A stretch of 64,000 nt of DNA. Source: Dolomedes plantarius (taxonomy: Eukaryota; Arthropoda; Arachnida; Araneae; Dolomedidae). The position numbers and the translations under genes are program-made. The stretch spans positions 55,837,659-55,901,658 of the forward strand of contig OU015500.1 in the NCBI GenBank assembly GCA_907164885.2, written 5' to 3'. How positions within the stretch are numbered: the stretch's first letter is position 1; every line of letters starts with the position of its first letter. Below are positions 50,600 through 62,550 of this stretch, piece after piece. The notes below the pieces were generated by a model that did no database searches, was not told where the DNA came from, and saw nothing but the letters and a program-made list of their open reading frames with translations.

Positions 50600-51370
50600 A
50601 TTAATATACTTCCCAGCTCGAGTAGATGGATGTTTACGCCGCGCCGTTAAAGACCTGAGGGGAGTAATTCCCTTGCACAAGCAGCAGGTGGCGCCGCACC
50701 TAAAAGAGAGGAGTGGGTCGGACGGCGCCGTTCTGGCGCGGAGCTGACATTACAGGTGAATAACGAATTCGTTCGGCTCCACCAAAATTGATGATGCTAG
50801 TGGAGCCCCCAAAATGCAGAGATGAAATCTCAAACATCCAAGTGCCGAGGCCCGTGCAAATAAGGAGCCAGAAAAATAACATCACCGTTACAAGAGCCTA
50901 TGGGAAAATAGGCGCCAAGTTAAAATCCACGAGAGAGATTTTGAAAAAAGTTAGTTAGCTGTTAATTATCGATTCGAAATTCTCGAACTGAGAGGAGAAC
51001 GCAGGCTTGCGGTCGTGACTGAAATACGGGGACTGAGACCAAATAGGGCTCGTTTCGCAGACTTGTTAAGTCAACGGGGTTTTTTTTCGAGAAGAAAACT
51101 ATAAGCTACAGTTGGAAGGCTTGATTTTGGAAGATATCTCATGGCGATATTATCTATCATTATCATCCCGATCAAAGTTCCATTCCTCGTTGTCATCCGC
51201 TCTGCAGGAAAAGATAATCGAGGGCCCAGCCGGACTCGATAAGCTTCGTTAACCGAATTCCTCTGGGAACCCTTAGTAAAGAATTAATTTCACTTTATTA
51301 CAGGAGATCATCGATTCAATTCTGAAACCCTGAAACCCGTTACTTACTGTGCATCACCTCTTCAATTTTT
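50600..51370. other. GC-rich block of unknown nature
   Basis: This block stands out from its AT-rich surroundings, with GGCGCC/GCGCCG motifs around 50640-50760. It contains a perfect 8-bp inverted repeat, GGCTCCAC (50775-50782) and GTGGAGCC (50800-50807). A minus-strand frame at 50700-50885 begins with a hydrophobic stretch (MMLFFWLLICTGLGTW), but it is only 61 codons long and I do not recognise it. Candidates are a solo LTR or a promoter/first-exon CpG region. No terminal TG...CA boundaries or target duplication were found. Confidence 0.4.
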
Positions 51371-54300
51371 CTCCAGCTGATTTACAAATAAATTAGTTAT
51401 TTTTTAATTTACTTGGCTGTGGTTTTGGTTGTTCGATTGCTACTTCAATCAATAAGCTACGGTATATAGAATACCTTAAAATGAATTTCCAGTCTTATAC
51501 AAATTTATGATTTAAAAAAAATGAAATTTATAAAAAAATTAAAATGCTCCTTGCTACATAATTTTTTAGATATATCCTCGATTTTGCATTTTAACCACTT
51601 AAAACAGTATTACTAACAAATATGTGTATCAGTTATTCAATCCCTTGAAGAGTTGCTTTTTGAGAGATTTTTTTTCTGAATCCCACCCCGATTTTCATCA
51701 AATTTTACCTTTTTAAAAATTATAAATTAAATTACATTACCTTAATGAAGTCGAATAGTAAAATGCATATCAGTTTCTTTGTAAAGAGTATCAAGATTCT
51801 TCCTTAACAATTTCATGAATTTTGAACAAAATTTAAGTAGCAAGGGAGGTTAAAAAAGATCTAAAAACCTTGAAAAATATGTTTTGAGAAAAACATATTT
51901 ATAGTTTATTACTACACTTACCTTTATTACTTACTTCGTAGATGCTTCATAAAAGATTTTTTAATTCAAAAAAATTTTGGTACTATTATCGTACAGAAAT
52001 ATATTTCTTTTTCAATAACACAATCAATATTACAATAAAAAAGATTTGCTCAAATAAATATCCACTGTCCCTTTAAAGTTTATTTGAAACAATAGTCTTT
52101 TGCAAGAGTATATTTCATTTTGCTATATCTCGCGGGAAGATGTATATTAGATGCAAATGACTATTAATTTCAGGAAGAAACCACGAAAAAAAAGTTTCTG
52201 TTTATATACACCAAGAGAATTTTAATGTACCCCAAGAGCAAAAATATGCATGCAATGCTTAAAGTTTTTCCAATCGTATGCTAGAATCCAAATAAGCACA
52301 ATATTCAAAGTAATTTTTAAGGAATGAAGAAAAGAAACTATTCAGTAGTAACTAAGAAGTGAGACAATTAGGATGTTAATAGACTACAATGGTGTTACAA
52401 GACGCATTACTATAGGTGTTATTCGACTATAACTAAAGATATTACTGCGAAATTAAGACATATATATTGGGAGTAAATAGTTTAATTCATATAAGCTTCC
52501 ATCGAAAGATAGTTTTGTGGAAATTGTTCATACAAAGAAATGGAGTTTATTAGCTGTGTCTATAAATAGCGATATTCAATAGTTTGAAATTCGTTTCCTA
52601 ATTGCTTGGGATGAAAATAATTATTTATTTCTTTGTAGAATAAAATATCTTTATCAAAACTTAATCTTCCTTGACTATAGTTAAAAATGCTGAGACTAAA
52701 AGGATAGCGTAAACTAAATAATTTGTATAGGATTCATAAAGGATGTAGCGGACGTACAACAACCAGACAGATTAAACATTAATGCTTTTTACGACGTTTA
52801 TAAATATTCGTTTTTTTAACATTTATTTTTAAATGTTAAATGTTTGCATTTCATCTCTTATGAGTCACTTTATTTTTCAAAATTATCGCTCAAAAGGTTA
52901 TTGTGTAAATTTTTACTATCCAACATTAGTTTTCTTAGTCATCATCAATTATCTCTTGTAATTATCTCATTGTCACTGCAAGAATACTTATAGTAATACA
53001 CCAGAATTTTTCCTACTAAAAAAATTTTTCTTAAATTGCGTTAAGAAAAGAAAGAAAACTCCTTTTTCTGGTTTCTGATAAAGTGTTGATCCATAGATTA
53101 GGAGCTCCTTAAGAAGTGTTAATTATGAAATCATAACATGCAAAGTACAAGGGTAAAGCATCTTTCACGATAGATAACATTTAAGGATTTTCTGGTGTCT
53201 AAATATTTAATATCTTTAATCCTATTTTTTGATAATTATTAAAATTATAGTTAATATTTTTAATGCTTAATTTTCTTAAAAATTTTATATTTAGCGTATC
53301 GTTATATACAAATAATCGTTCATATATAATATAAGAACTGCAATTCTATTCAACTTTTTTTAAATTCCAAATTACATGTTTAACTTTGATAGATGAAAGC
53401 TCACCTCAGTTTTATCCTCGTTTTCCCTTTTATGGGTAAGAAAGATTTTAAAAAATTTTTATCGTGAAATATAAACTTTCTGCCAGGACAATTTTAGGTT
53501 TAGGGGTTAAAAATATTATATTTTTGACTTTGAACCAAAATCATTTACAAAGTTTGACTAAAGCTGAAATAAGTAAAATGATACATAATTTTGCAGAAAT
53601 TACCAGGAGATACTTTTGGATTACATCATTATAGCAAAAGATTACGAGGAAAAATTCCATTCAGACGTAAATACAAATGTAAAGAAGGGAGAGCAGAGAC
53701 AGAACGTCATAAAATAATGTGTCTGGAAATGTTAATTATCTTAAACCCTTTTGGTGTTTATTATTAATTTCTAAAACTTCATTAGTATGTCTACAGAAGT
53801 AACTGTTCATAAATATGTTAATAACATTTCAGTTTTACAGCTTAGAAAGCAAAGTTACTTTTCTTTGGAATGCTACATCCCGAACCCTTTTAATTATTCG
53901 GAACCACTATAACGACGGAATGTATGCTACGTATATTCAAACGATATTTTATCATGTTTATAGAATTTTAATTATGTGTAGTTTAATTCAAATTGTATAT
54001 TTAATTCACTCATTTGTTCGAAGTTCTCCTATTTATTTCTGATTAAAATAAGTTTGTAATGATTAGCTAACTATGTGTCCTCTTTCCTTGGATTAGTTCT
54101 GCCTTTTGCGGTTATATCTATTCTTTTTAGGCTTCTTTCAGTCATTTTCTCAGACTTTTTTCAAATATTTTTAGTAAATTTGCAAACTGGAAACGCTACT
54201 TTTCATATATTCCACGTTTCTAATTAGTACTTCGTGTTTGTCTACTGTCTAAGGAGAATTATATTACTTCATATTTCGAATCTTTTGTTAGGTGGCATGA

Positions 54301-54544
54301 AATTAATTAATTAAAATAAGTTTTCCTACACAAATTCTCCTTCACATGCGCAGGTAAATTTGAAATTTCCTACACATGTGCAACTAATTAGACATTTTAG
54401 TCATAGTCTATATGTTTTGTGTCAAGGATTATTTCAGATACCACATTTTTGTTGAAGTTTATTTTCAGTACAAATGTTATTGCTACTGAAGAAAGTGTAT
54501 TAAACAATGCAGTGTCACCACCTTGTTTATACCACATCATATGC
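51371..54544. other. AT-rich intergenic sequence, no feature recognised
   Basis: More than 3 kb of AT-rich sequence without a recognised gene, RNA or repeat. This is the longest featureless stretch in the window. Confidence 0.55.
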
Positions 54545-54760
54545 TAAATTTGAAGAACTGGAACATCCTTGTGATCCGAGTGTTGGAATTCTGCTCTGAG
54601 AGTGAGGAATCCCAACAAGAACCACTGAATGCATTCGTGTATACTCTGGGTATAGGCAAGATAAATCCGAAGGCTGGCAAGTCCCTCCATGCGGTATTTG
54701 GGTGTGAGTAGGGTACGAACCCCCCAATTATTGCTACTACCACGGGGTGCCCTTTCAAGA
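54545..54760 (+). repeat. SINE-like repeat, family III, copy 2
   Basis: Contains AGAACCACTGAATGCATTCG, GTATACTCTGGGTATAGGCA and AAATCCGAAGGCTGGCAAG, which match the minus-strand copy at 20055-20265 in order. In reverse orientation there is a B box-like GGGTTCGTACCC near 54710-54721. Which strand carries the real promoter is unresolved. Confidence 0.6.
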
Positions 54761-55525
54761 TCGGTGAGAGGTGTCGATTTCTGTCGATCAATCTGTAAAA
54801 AAAGGGGGCTACTGAAGTATATGATGCAGTAAAGAACAGCAGAGCTTGATAAAAAAACACAGATGACTTGAAGGAAAGTTGAGTTAAAATAAAAAATCAG
54901 TTTATTCATAATCACGTTACTCTAACACAGCATTGGGTAATTTCCACAAACAGCCTGAAAGCGTAGGTAAGTCGAAATAATATAAAATGCACACCGTCAC
55001 AAAAATATACTCCTTTTTATACTTGGGTAGTTACGTAAAATTTACATAACGATTGAAGGAGCTAGTATCGATACACAATAAGAAATTAAATACAAAAACA
55101 TAAACCGGAGTTGTGACCTCACTCCTTCAAACTGACGTCATTCATACACGGTATGAAACAACATAGCTATGAGATGGGAAGTGTAAAGATCCGGATTACC
55201 AATAATTTCCCTAAGCGCTTGGTCCATTACAAACCGACAATAAAACTTGCGGAAATATAGGGTGAATATCAAGAGCCTGCCTCGGCAGAAAAAAATAGTG
55301 CTAAGACACCAAATTTCTGGTAAGCAGAAAACTTAAAGAGATATGAGAGAATACTACAAAATTAATTTATCATCTCATGAAAAAGACGAATACGAAATCA
55401 ATGCATCGCTGAGTAAGGTAGGGTTTTACTCGTCTCTTTCTCAGAAAAATTTCAAGTACTTTCTGAGGAATAAAAAGTCACAGAAAGGTTATACAGTACA
55501 AGACATGTAAAGGAAAAGGAATTAG

Positions 55526-55527
<2 letters not shown>
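54761..55527. other. Intergenic sequence, no feature recognised
   Basis: No gene or repeat recognised. Confidence 0.5.

Positions 55528-55618
<91 letters not shown>
55528..55618. repeat. (TA)n microsatellite
   Basis: Pure TA array of about 90 bp. Confidence 0.97.
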
Positions 55619-55619
<1 letters not shown>

Positions 55620-56223
55620 TAGTGGTTAGCCCGTCAAAAATGACGTCTTAATTTTAATTTTTATCAATTTACATCTGCAAAGTCAATATTATTTGTATAC
55701 TTAATAGCTTCTCCACATTCTTTTATTTAAATAATACACATTTTTAATTATTTAAAATTATGCAATATCAGCACTATTATGATCCATTTAAGATGCAATT
55801 TTTAAAATAAAAATAAAATAAGAACTCCACATAATAGCATCACTTTACTTAATTCTATTACATGTATTAATTATGAGATATTAAATTATGTGTGTTAACA
55901 GTCTGCTGCACGTATTCGGTTTAGCGATTCCTGAGTTTGTCTTGAAAGCCATTTACATTTCTGTTGATTGGCCTTACGACACTTTTTAGCAATGGTACTT
56001 ACTTTAACATTCATTTTAAATGTATTACATTGCGCTCTAAGTAAATTTTCCAGTAACGCTAAATATTAATACAAAAGCTTTAACTTAGTTGTTTCATAAT
56101 TTTAATTCATAAATGAACACACGCCAAATATAAACCATTGAGGTGTTCGGTATTTTTCATCTAAAGATGTTACAAGTTGAAAAATATTTTTATATACGTA
56201 TTCTGTTCGAGAGGAAAGTATAA
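55619..56223. other. AT-rich sequence, no feature recognised
   Basis: No gene recognised. A minus-strand reading near 55900-56010 (KKCRKANQQKCKWLSRQTQE) is basic but too short to assign. Confidence 0.4.
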
Positions 56224-57027
56224 TCTGTATATATAAAACAGTTTAACTGACTGATTGACTGACTGACTGGCTGACATATAACGCACAGACCAAACAGCTG
56301 GACCCAAAGGGCTGAAATTTTGGCGATTCTTCTTATAGTGTTAGGGGTGCACTAAGAGAGATTTTGAAAAATTCTTCTTGGATTTTTTTAAGTTACATTT
56401 TTCAGCTGTTTTTGTAACATTCTTTAAAGTTTGGATTTAAAATAATAATACGAGGGTTATAAAATTTGTATCACAATAACGATCCTAAAAATTCCTTTAA
56501 AATGAAATCGTTTTCGAATCTTTACCTTCCTTTTCTGATTTTTGGTAAATTTTTAAAGATTTGTTTTTAGAGCTTCAGGAAGAGTAGTGGTAAGTACAGT
56601 ACATGGGTCGGGCCCTCCACTGTTTCATTTTTAGAATTTAATTTGTTAAATGTTGATCACATGGGTTCTTTTCTTTTTGTGATACTTTAAACTATTTTTG
56701 CTTCACGTGCAACAACGAAAACGTAACAACGAAATAGTACCACGATATAATTCACGCGTTACAACGAAATAGACAAAAAATGTATATATTTTTTTTCTTC
56801 TTCGTAGTGCGGCAGACGATTGGACATTATCCAAAAAAATATTAAAATACAGTAAAAGAAATGTTTCTTAAACTGTACTATAATAACTGTACTATATTCT
56901 TTAGAATGTTCTACTAGATTTAATTTGAATATTTTCTTCTACATTATTTTGTCTTTAAAAATATCCGTTACGATTTTTTTATAATTTTTTTATACATCAA
57001 ATGCATACAATGATCGTTGTATTTACT
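56224..57027 (+). mobile_element. Helitron-like element, copy lacking its 3' end
   Basis: The 5' end TCTGTATATATAAAACAG is preceded by A. It then has a (TGAC)n-like stretch and ATAACGCACAGACCAAACAG, as in the copy at 17300. The body continues in parallel through GCGGCAGACGATTGGACATT and ATTAAAATACAGTAAAAGAA. It ends around GCATACAATGATCGTTGTAT without the terminal hairpin and CTAG. Relative to 17300-18698, it lacks the pogo-like insertion. Confidence 0.82.
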
Positions 57028-57911
57028 AAAAATATATATATTAAAAGTAATATTAAAATAAGAAAAATAACACAAATCATTATAAAGTACTATTAAAAGT
57101 AATATTAAAAATACAATAATAAACAGAATTTAAAAATATTATCATCGTAATAGAATGCTTTACAAATAATCACATTAAAGCTACATGTAAGCACATGAAA
57201 GCACATGTAAGCACATGTTGGCAATTTAGAAATATTCAATTAAACACTTTTAAAATTTTAAGAAAATTTTGCGGTTATGTTAGGAATTTGCTTTGAAAAG
57301 CACGCTACCGTACAGACATTTTCGTACATATCACTACGCATGCGTCGAGTTTGCAACTTTCCGAAAATACTAAATTCGACATTATTGTAAAATCTGATTA
57401 AAAATCTATATTATATGGTTAAAATATAAATATATATATTAAAAAAATAATATAATGAAAGACTGATTTACTGTGAAAGAGATTCTCTGATTCAATTTTT
57501 CTTAAATTAACGACGATGAATGAATGACTCACTCGTGTTTACATTTTCATATTCTGAGTATATAAAATGAATACTTGTTTTTAATTTAATTGAAACACTA
57601 TGATAACGCGAAAGGTGGCGGAAAAGTGAAAATTCTCTAATCAATATAAATTTTACAACGAAATTGCGTTACAATCAAAGGATATTTTACAGTTGAGAAC
57701 AATTTTAAACGGTTGCGAACTGTTTTGAAATTGTCATAACCGTTTATTACAGCCTTCTAAAAATCAAAATAAAGTTGATTTGTGTCGATATTACGCTGTA
57801 AGTAATAAATTATTTGGGTTTACATAGCAAATAATCTTTTTGAACTTTACTTTTAACTTGTTAAGCCTAACTCATAAAACAAAATGGATGTCATAGGCTG
57901 ACGAGAAATAT

Positions 57912-58276
57912 CATAAAAATTCCTTTAAAACGAAATTTTTTCTAATCTTCTCTTCTATTTTCTGATTTTTGGTGAATTTTTAAAGATTAATTTTTAGAAT
58001 TTAATTTATTAAATGCCGATCACGTGATTTCTTTTCCTTTTGATACTTTAAATTAATTTATCGTCACATACAGAACAACGATATAAATTGACAAAATAAA
58101 TATTTTTTTTTCTTTCAAATTCGGCAAACGATTGGACATTATCCAATTCTTCTATATTATTTTGTCTATAAAAATATCCTTTGCAATATTTTAATTTATT
58201 ATTATTTTTGCATTAATTGCATACATTGACCATTGTATTTAATTTGGATGTTCTCCGTAGCGAAGTACGGGTTTTT
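57912..58276 (+). mobile_element. Helitron-like element, 3' fragment
   Basis: Starts in the shared body (AAATTCCTTTAAAACGAAAT) and runs to CCGTAGCGAAGTACGGGTTT, the terminal hairpin. The final CTAG is missing; the sequence instead continues into unit B of the tandem duplication. The 5' end with TC and the GACTGAC-like block is absent. Confidence 0.82.
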
Positions 58277-58353
58277 ACATATCACTACGCATGCGTCGAG
58301 GTTGCAACTTTCCGAAAATACTAAATTTGACATTATTGTAATATCTGGTTAAA

Positions 58354-58474
<121 letters not shown>

Positions 58475-59031
58475 GGTTAAAATATAAATAAAGATATTAA
58501 AAAATAATATAATGGAAAACTGTTTTACTGTGACAAAGATTCTCTGATTTAATTTTTCTTAAATTAACGACGATGAATGAATGACTCTCTCGTGTTTACG
58601 TTTTCAAGTTCTGAGTATATAAAATGAATACTTCTTATTAATTTAAATGAAAAACTATGATAACTCGAAAGGTGGTGGAAAAGAGATAATTCTCTAATCA
58701 ATATAAATTTCACAACGAAATTGCGTTACAATGAAAGGATATTTTACAGTTGAGAACAATTTTAAACGGTTGCGAGCTGTTTTGAAGCTGTCATAACCGT
58801 TTATTACAGCCGTCTAAAAATCGAAATAAAGTTGATTCGTGTCTATATTACGTTGTTTCAAATAAATTGTTTCTGTTTAGATAGCAAATAATCTTTCTTA
58901 ACTTTACTTTTAACTTGTTAAGCCTAACTGATAAAACAAAATGGATGTCATACGTTGATATATTTAGGAAGCGGTCGCTCCGGAAGCGTTCCAGAGGGAC
59001 AGAACTGAGCTATTATTAGGATATATATGTA

Positions 59032-59034
<3 letters not shown>

Positions 59035-59080
<46 letters not shown>
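59035..59080. repeat. (TA)n microsatellite
   Basis: TA array that directly abuts the left end of the Tc1-like element at 59081. Confidence 0.95.
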
Positions 59081-59083
<3 letters not shown>

Positions 59084-60296
59084 TCAAGATCCAAAACATT
59101 ATGACCACCCCTACATTTTGAAATGAATTCGCCTGGATGACGTGGAAGGCACGTGATCAGGTGGAAGTGGTATTTAACTGCTGCTGGAGAGTCTGAAGAA
59201 TAATTCTTTCACTTACTTCTGTGTGTGATGGGAAAGGCTGCGGATCTAAGCGACTTTGATAGAGGGCAGATTATAATGGCTCGAAGGCTCGGAACAAGTA
59301 TTTCCGAAACTGCACGACTCGTGGGTTGTTCGCGACCTACAGTTGTTAGTACTTATGCAAAGTGGATGAATGAGGGTGAAACCCGCAGTAGACGACATGG
59401 TGTTGGACGTCCACACGCTATCAAAGAAAAAAGTCGTCGGAGACTGTCTCGCATGGTAAAGCAAAACCGGAGCCAGACATTGGCTCAGCTGACAGCCCAA
59501 TACAATGCAGGGCCAAGTAGAATAGTATCGCAGCACACTGTTCAGCGGACACTGTTGGATATGGGGCTACGCAGCAAACGTCACACGCGTGTGCCTTTGC
59601 TGACCAAGCGTCATCGCCAACTGTGCCTCCGCTGGGCCCGGGAACATCGCGACTGGTGCATGGATCAGTGGGAGAGAGTTGCTTGGTCAGATGAATAAAG
59701 GTTTGTCATTCAACACGCCGATGGCCGTGTCAGGATACGCCGTCTTCCAGGCGAACTGTTTCTCCCTCAATATACAGTAGGTCATACACAGGCCAGTGGT
59801 GGCGGTATTATATTTTGGGGGACGTTCTCTTGGGCGTCTCTGGGACCCGTGGTTGTGGTAGAGTAGACCATGAATGCTACAGGGTATCTGAACATCATTG
59901 CGGACCAGTTGCACCCTTACACGGCCTCTGTTTTTCCAGCTGGAAATGGAATGTTCCAACAGGACAACGCCCCGTGTCACAAGGCTAAAATTGTGTTGGA
60001 GCGGTTCCAGGAACATGCTGAATTTCAGTTAATGTCCTGGCCGCCTAACTCACCGGATCTCAATTCGATAGAACACATTTGGGATGTCATGGGACGGCAG
60101 CTCAGAGTTCAAAGACCACCAATTCGCAATATCTCGGATTTGCGTGACCGTTGCTTAAACATCTGGTACAATCTGTCTCCGGCCATCTACCAAGGACTTG
60201 TGGCATCCATGCCAAGGCGGGTTGAAGTTGTGTTGCGCGCCAAAGGTGGGCCAACTCGTTATTGACAGGTGGTCATAATCTTTCGGCTCTTGAGTG
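59081..60296 (+). mobile_element. Tc1-like DNA transposon, full length
   Basis: The left end CACTCAAGATCCAAAACATT then ATGACCACC pairs with the inverted right end CACTCAAGAGCCGAAAGATT then ATGACCACC. It is flanked by TA. The element is 1216 bp with a single transposase gene occupying most of it. The right end is six bases (TATATA) from the next Tc1-like element. Confidence 0.93.
59228..60265 (+). pseudogene. Tc1-like transposase with two nonsense codons
   Basis: 346 codons in one unbroken frame from ATG ([14 protein letters not shown]) to the stop, interrupted by TAA at 59696-59698 (codon 157) and TAG at 59864-59866 (codon 213). Two helix-turn-helix regions are readable, [20 protein letters not shown] and later [18 protein letters not shown]. 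The triad is Asp155 (AWSDE), Asp246 (FQQDNAPCH) and Glu282 (LNSIEHIWDV). I count 35 residues between the last two, one more than classical Tc1. The first stop falls immediately after the first catalytic Asp-Glu. The start at 59228 is the only ATG ahead of the conserved N-terminal helix-turn-helix. Confidence 0.92.
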
Positions 60297-60302
60297 TATA
60301 TA

Positions 60303-61716
60303 CACTCATATACAAAAAAATTAGCGCACCAAGAAATAATTGCGGGATCGTAACGAAACTTGCAATGAAGATACATGTAGGGGAGATATGAAAATGATTA
60401 GAAATGCAGCCTGATTGCGCATTACGTATAGCCGGTAGAGGCCGTTGAACATCGTACTCTGTGGAGTATAAAGCAGGTAACCAAAGCTTGTTTGAGTGTG
60501 CTGAATCATTTACAAAGGAAGAGCTGAGATAGACATGCCATTACGCCGTGTTCGAAGACAATATAAGCAGTTGTCGCAGTTTGAGAGGGGGAGAATCGTC
60601 GGGATGATGGAAGCTGGGTGGTCAGCTAGGCGAATAGCTCGTCAATTAGGCCGCTCTGATTGTGTTGTGAGAAGGTGTTGGGACCAGTGGACCCGAGAGA
60701 TGTCATGTACACGAAGACCAGGCTCAGGACTCCCTCGACAGACCAGTCGTCGAGAAGACCGCCACATCGTAAGAAATGCACACGTACAGCCAACTGCTTC
60801 ATCGTCTGCCATACAGGCACAGGTAGCACCTTCACTACGGGCCTCAGTGTCTTCTCGAACCATACGAAGGCGCCTGGCTGAAGGACAGTTGGTATCGCGG
60901 CGCCCATTACGTGTGCTGCCCTTGACGCCCACCCATCGACGCCTCCGTTTGGAGTTTTGCCGCGCACGAGGAAACTGGACTGCAGCGGAATGGAACCAGG
61001 TGGTCTTTAGCGACGAATCCAGAGTCAATCTCGGCAGTGATGACAATCGTGTTTGTGTGTGGAGAGCCCGTGGTGAACGCTTCAATCCTGCCTTTGCTGT
61101 GCAGCGACACATCGCTCCCACAGCTGGTGTGATGGTATGGGGTGCCATTGCCTACAATACATGGTCACCCCTAGTATTGTTCCATGGCACCATGTCAGCC
61201 CAGCGGTATGTTCATGAAATCCTGCAACCACATGTGTTGCCACTCATGCAACGGCTCCCAGGAGCCATTTTTCAACAAGACAACGCTCGGCCTCATACGT
61301 CAGGGTGTCACAAGACTGTCTCCGCACTGTTACTACCCTTCCTTGGCCTGCCCGATCCACAGATTTGTCTCCAATCGAGCATATGTGGGATCATTTGGGA
61401 CGACGAGTTGGGCATCCCACAAGTTTGAACGAACTAAATGCAAGGTTACAGCAAATATGGAACGAAATGTCTCAAGACATCATACAGAACTTGTATGACT
61501 CAATGCTCGATCGTATCGCATCGTGCATTCGAACTAGAGGGGGTCCAACGGAGTATTAACTCCTCCGTTCTTTTACCTTTTTCTCTGAAATAAATTATCA
61601 ATTTTCTTTGATTTTCTTATCATTTACTTATATCAAAGTAGTCATTACGTATGTAAAACTTCATTTCATTTTGACCACTCCTTCTTGGTGCGCTGATTTT
61701 TTTTTGTCCATGACTG
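60303..61716 (+). mobile_element. Tc1-like DNA transposon, full length, different family
   Basis: The left end CACTCATATACAAAAAAATT then AGCGCACCAAGAA pairs with the inverted right end CAGTCATGGACAAAAAAAAA then TCAGCGCACCAAGAA. TA flanks both sides (60301-60302, 61717-61718). It is 1414 bp. The downstream side interrupts or adjoins sequence belonging to the second copy of the long-TIR transposon gene (61773-62325). Confidence 0.93.
60535..61559 (+). pseudogene. Tc1-like transposase with a single frameshift
   Basis: The frame is open from MPLRRVRRQYKQLSQFERGR for 255 codons, through two helix-turn-helix regions (ERGRIVGMMEAGWSARRIAR; VSSRTIRRRLAEGQLVSRRP). It passes Asp160 (VFSDESR) and Asp249 (FQQDNARPHT). 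At about 61299-61303 the frame shifts by one base, and the other frame continues VSQDCLRTVTTLPWPARSTD, LSPIEHMWDHLGRR and finally RTRGGPTEY with a stop at 61559. By eye only about 32 residues separate the second Asp and the Glu. As read, the product is a protein of 297 residues with a wrong C-terminus and no catalytic Glu. Confidence 0.92.
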
Positions 61717-61772
61717 TATAAACGACTCCAGATAAACGTATCCCACTATTTTAACCGGGAGCAATAATCTAG

Positions 61773-62325
61773 TCAATGATCACTGACGACAGACAGCTCA
61801 TTCGAGAACTTGGATTGCATACGATTTTACGAGCGAGAAAGGAATAAAATGAAGAATTCAGACACTACAATATTCTGTCATTGAACTTAGACGCAGTTTC
61901 ATATATAGAGCTTTTTGATTGGCAGAAATATAATTTGACGGAATCCCCAATAACATCTTGCTTGACAGAAGAGGATTTGAGAAATTTGATTTCCAGTGGA
62001 GAGTGTATAGCTCAATACTTCAGAACCCTAAAATATCCTTGCCACATCCAAAGCGTTGAACGTTTCGTGAAACTAGTAACAGAGGTTTCTGCCGCTGTGT
62101 GCGGAGAAAATAAGTGTGACATTTTAGTTAGAACCCCAACAGGGTCGAGATAAGCTATACCATCAATTGAACCAAATGCGAGTACCGAGTAAAATTGGAA
62201 TAATAGCAAGGGCAAAGGAAACAAGTTACCATATCGTTGGGGGGATGGGTGGGCACGGGAGGAACTTGCAATGCAACCACGTCCCCGTGATGAGTTATGG
62301 GTGATGAGTTCTGAATTTTATTTCA
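61773..62325 (+). pseudogene. Second, diverged copy of the long-TIR transposon gene (C-terminal part)
   Basis: Reads SMITDDRQLIRELGLHTILR, ARKE, stop, then VSYIELFDWQKYNLTESPIT, LTEEDLRNLISSGE, YPCHIQSVERFVKLVTEVSA and ENKCDILVRTPTGSR with a stop at 62151-62153. A further block, LAMQPRPRDELWVMSSEFYF, lies near 62265-62325. Each block has a counterpart in the same order at 40595-41175. The N-terminal part is absent: the Tc1-like element ends 55 bp upstream. I see no long inverted repeats here. Confidence 0.7.
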
Positions 62326-62495
62326 GAAAAAAGTGAAGAGCGGCGTACAAAACTAAAGGAATATACATGTTTAACTGTATGGTAAAAATCTGCTAAAAAC
62401 CACCGTAGAAATGGAGACGGAAGCTATTTTTTGTTTTTCCTAAAACTCTCAATACGTGACCCATCCACCAGTACCCAACTTTTCCGCACTCAGGC

Positions 62496-62497
62496 AA

Positions 62498-62548
<51 letters not shown>
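62496..62548. repeat. Poly-A run then (TA)n microsatellite
   Basis: About 20 A residues (62496-62515) run into a TA array. A poly-A tail followed by a simple repeat can mark the end of a retroposed copy, but no retroelement body is evident upstream. Confidence 0.9.

Positions 62549-62550
<2 letters not shown>

Noticed and set aside
50700..50885. Minus-strand 61-codon frame starting with a signal peptide-like hydrophobic stretch
   Set aside because: Too short, no conserved motif, and the block may be repeat DNA. It was not called as a gene.
55900..56010. Basic minus-strand reading resembling Helitron-associated proteins
   Set aside because: Only about 35 residues, no conserved Rep or helicase motif. 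Closeness to the Helitron fragment alone is not evidence.
60626..61148. Minus-strand open frames of up to 168 codons across the Tc1-like element
   Set aside because: They lie antisense to the recognised transposase and have no domain. The same applies to minus-strand frames at 34067-34533, 59246-59536 and 59687-60016.
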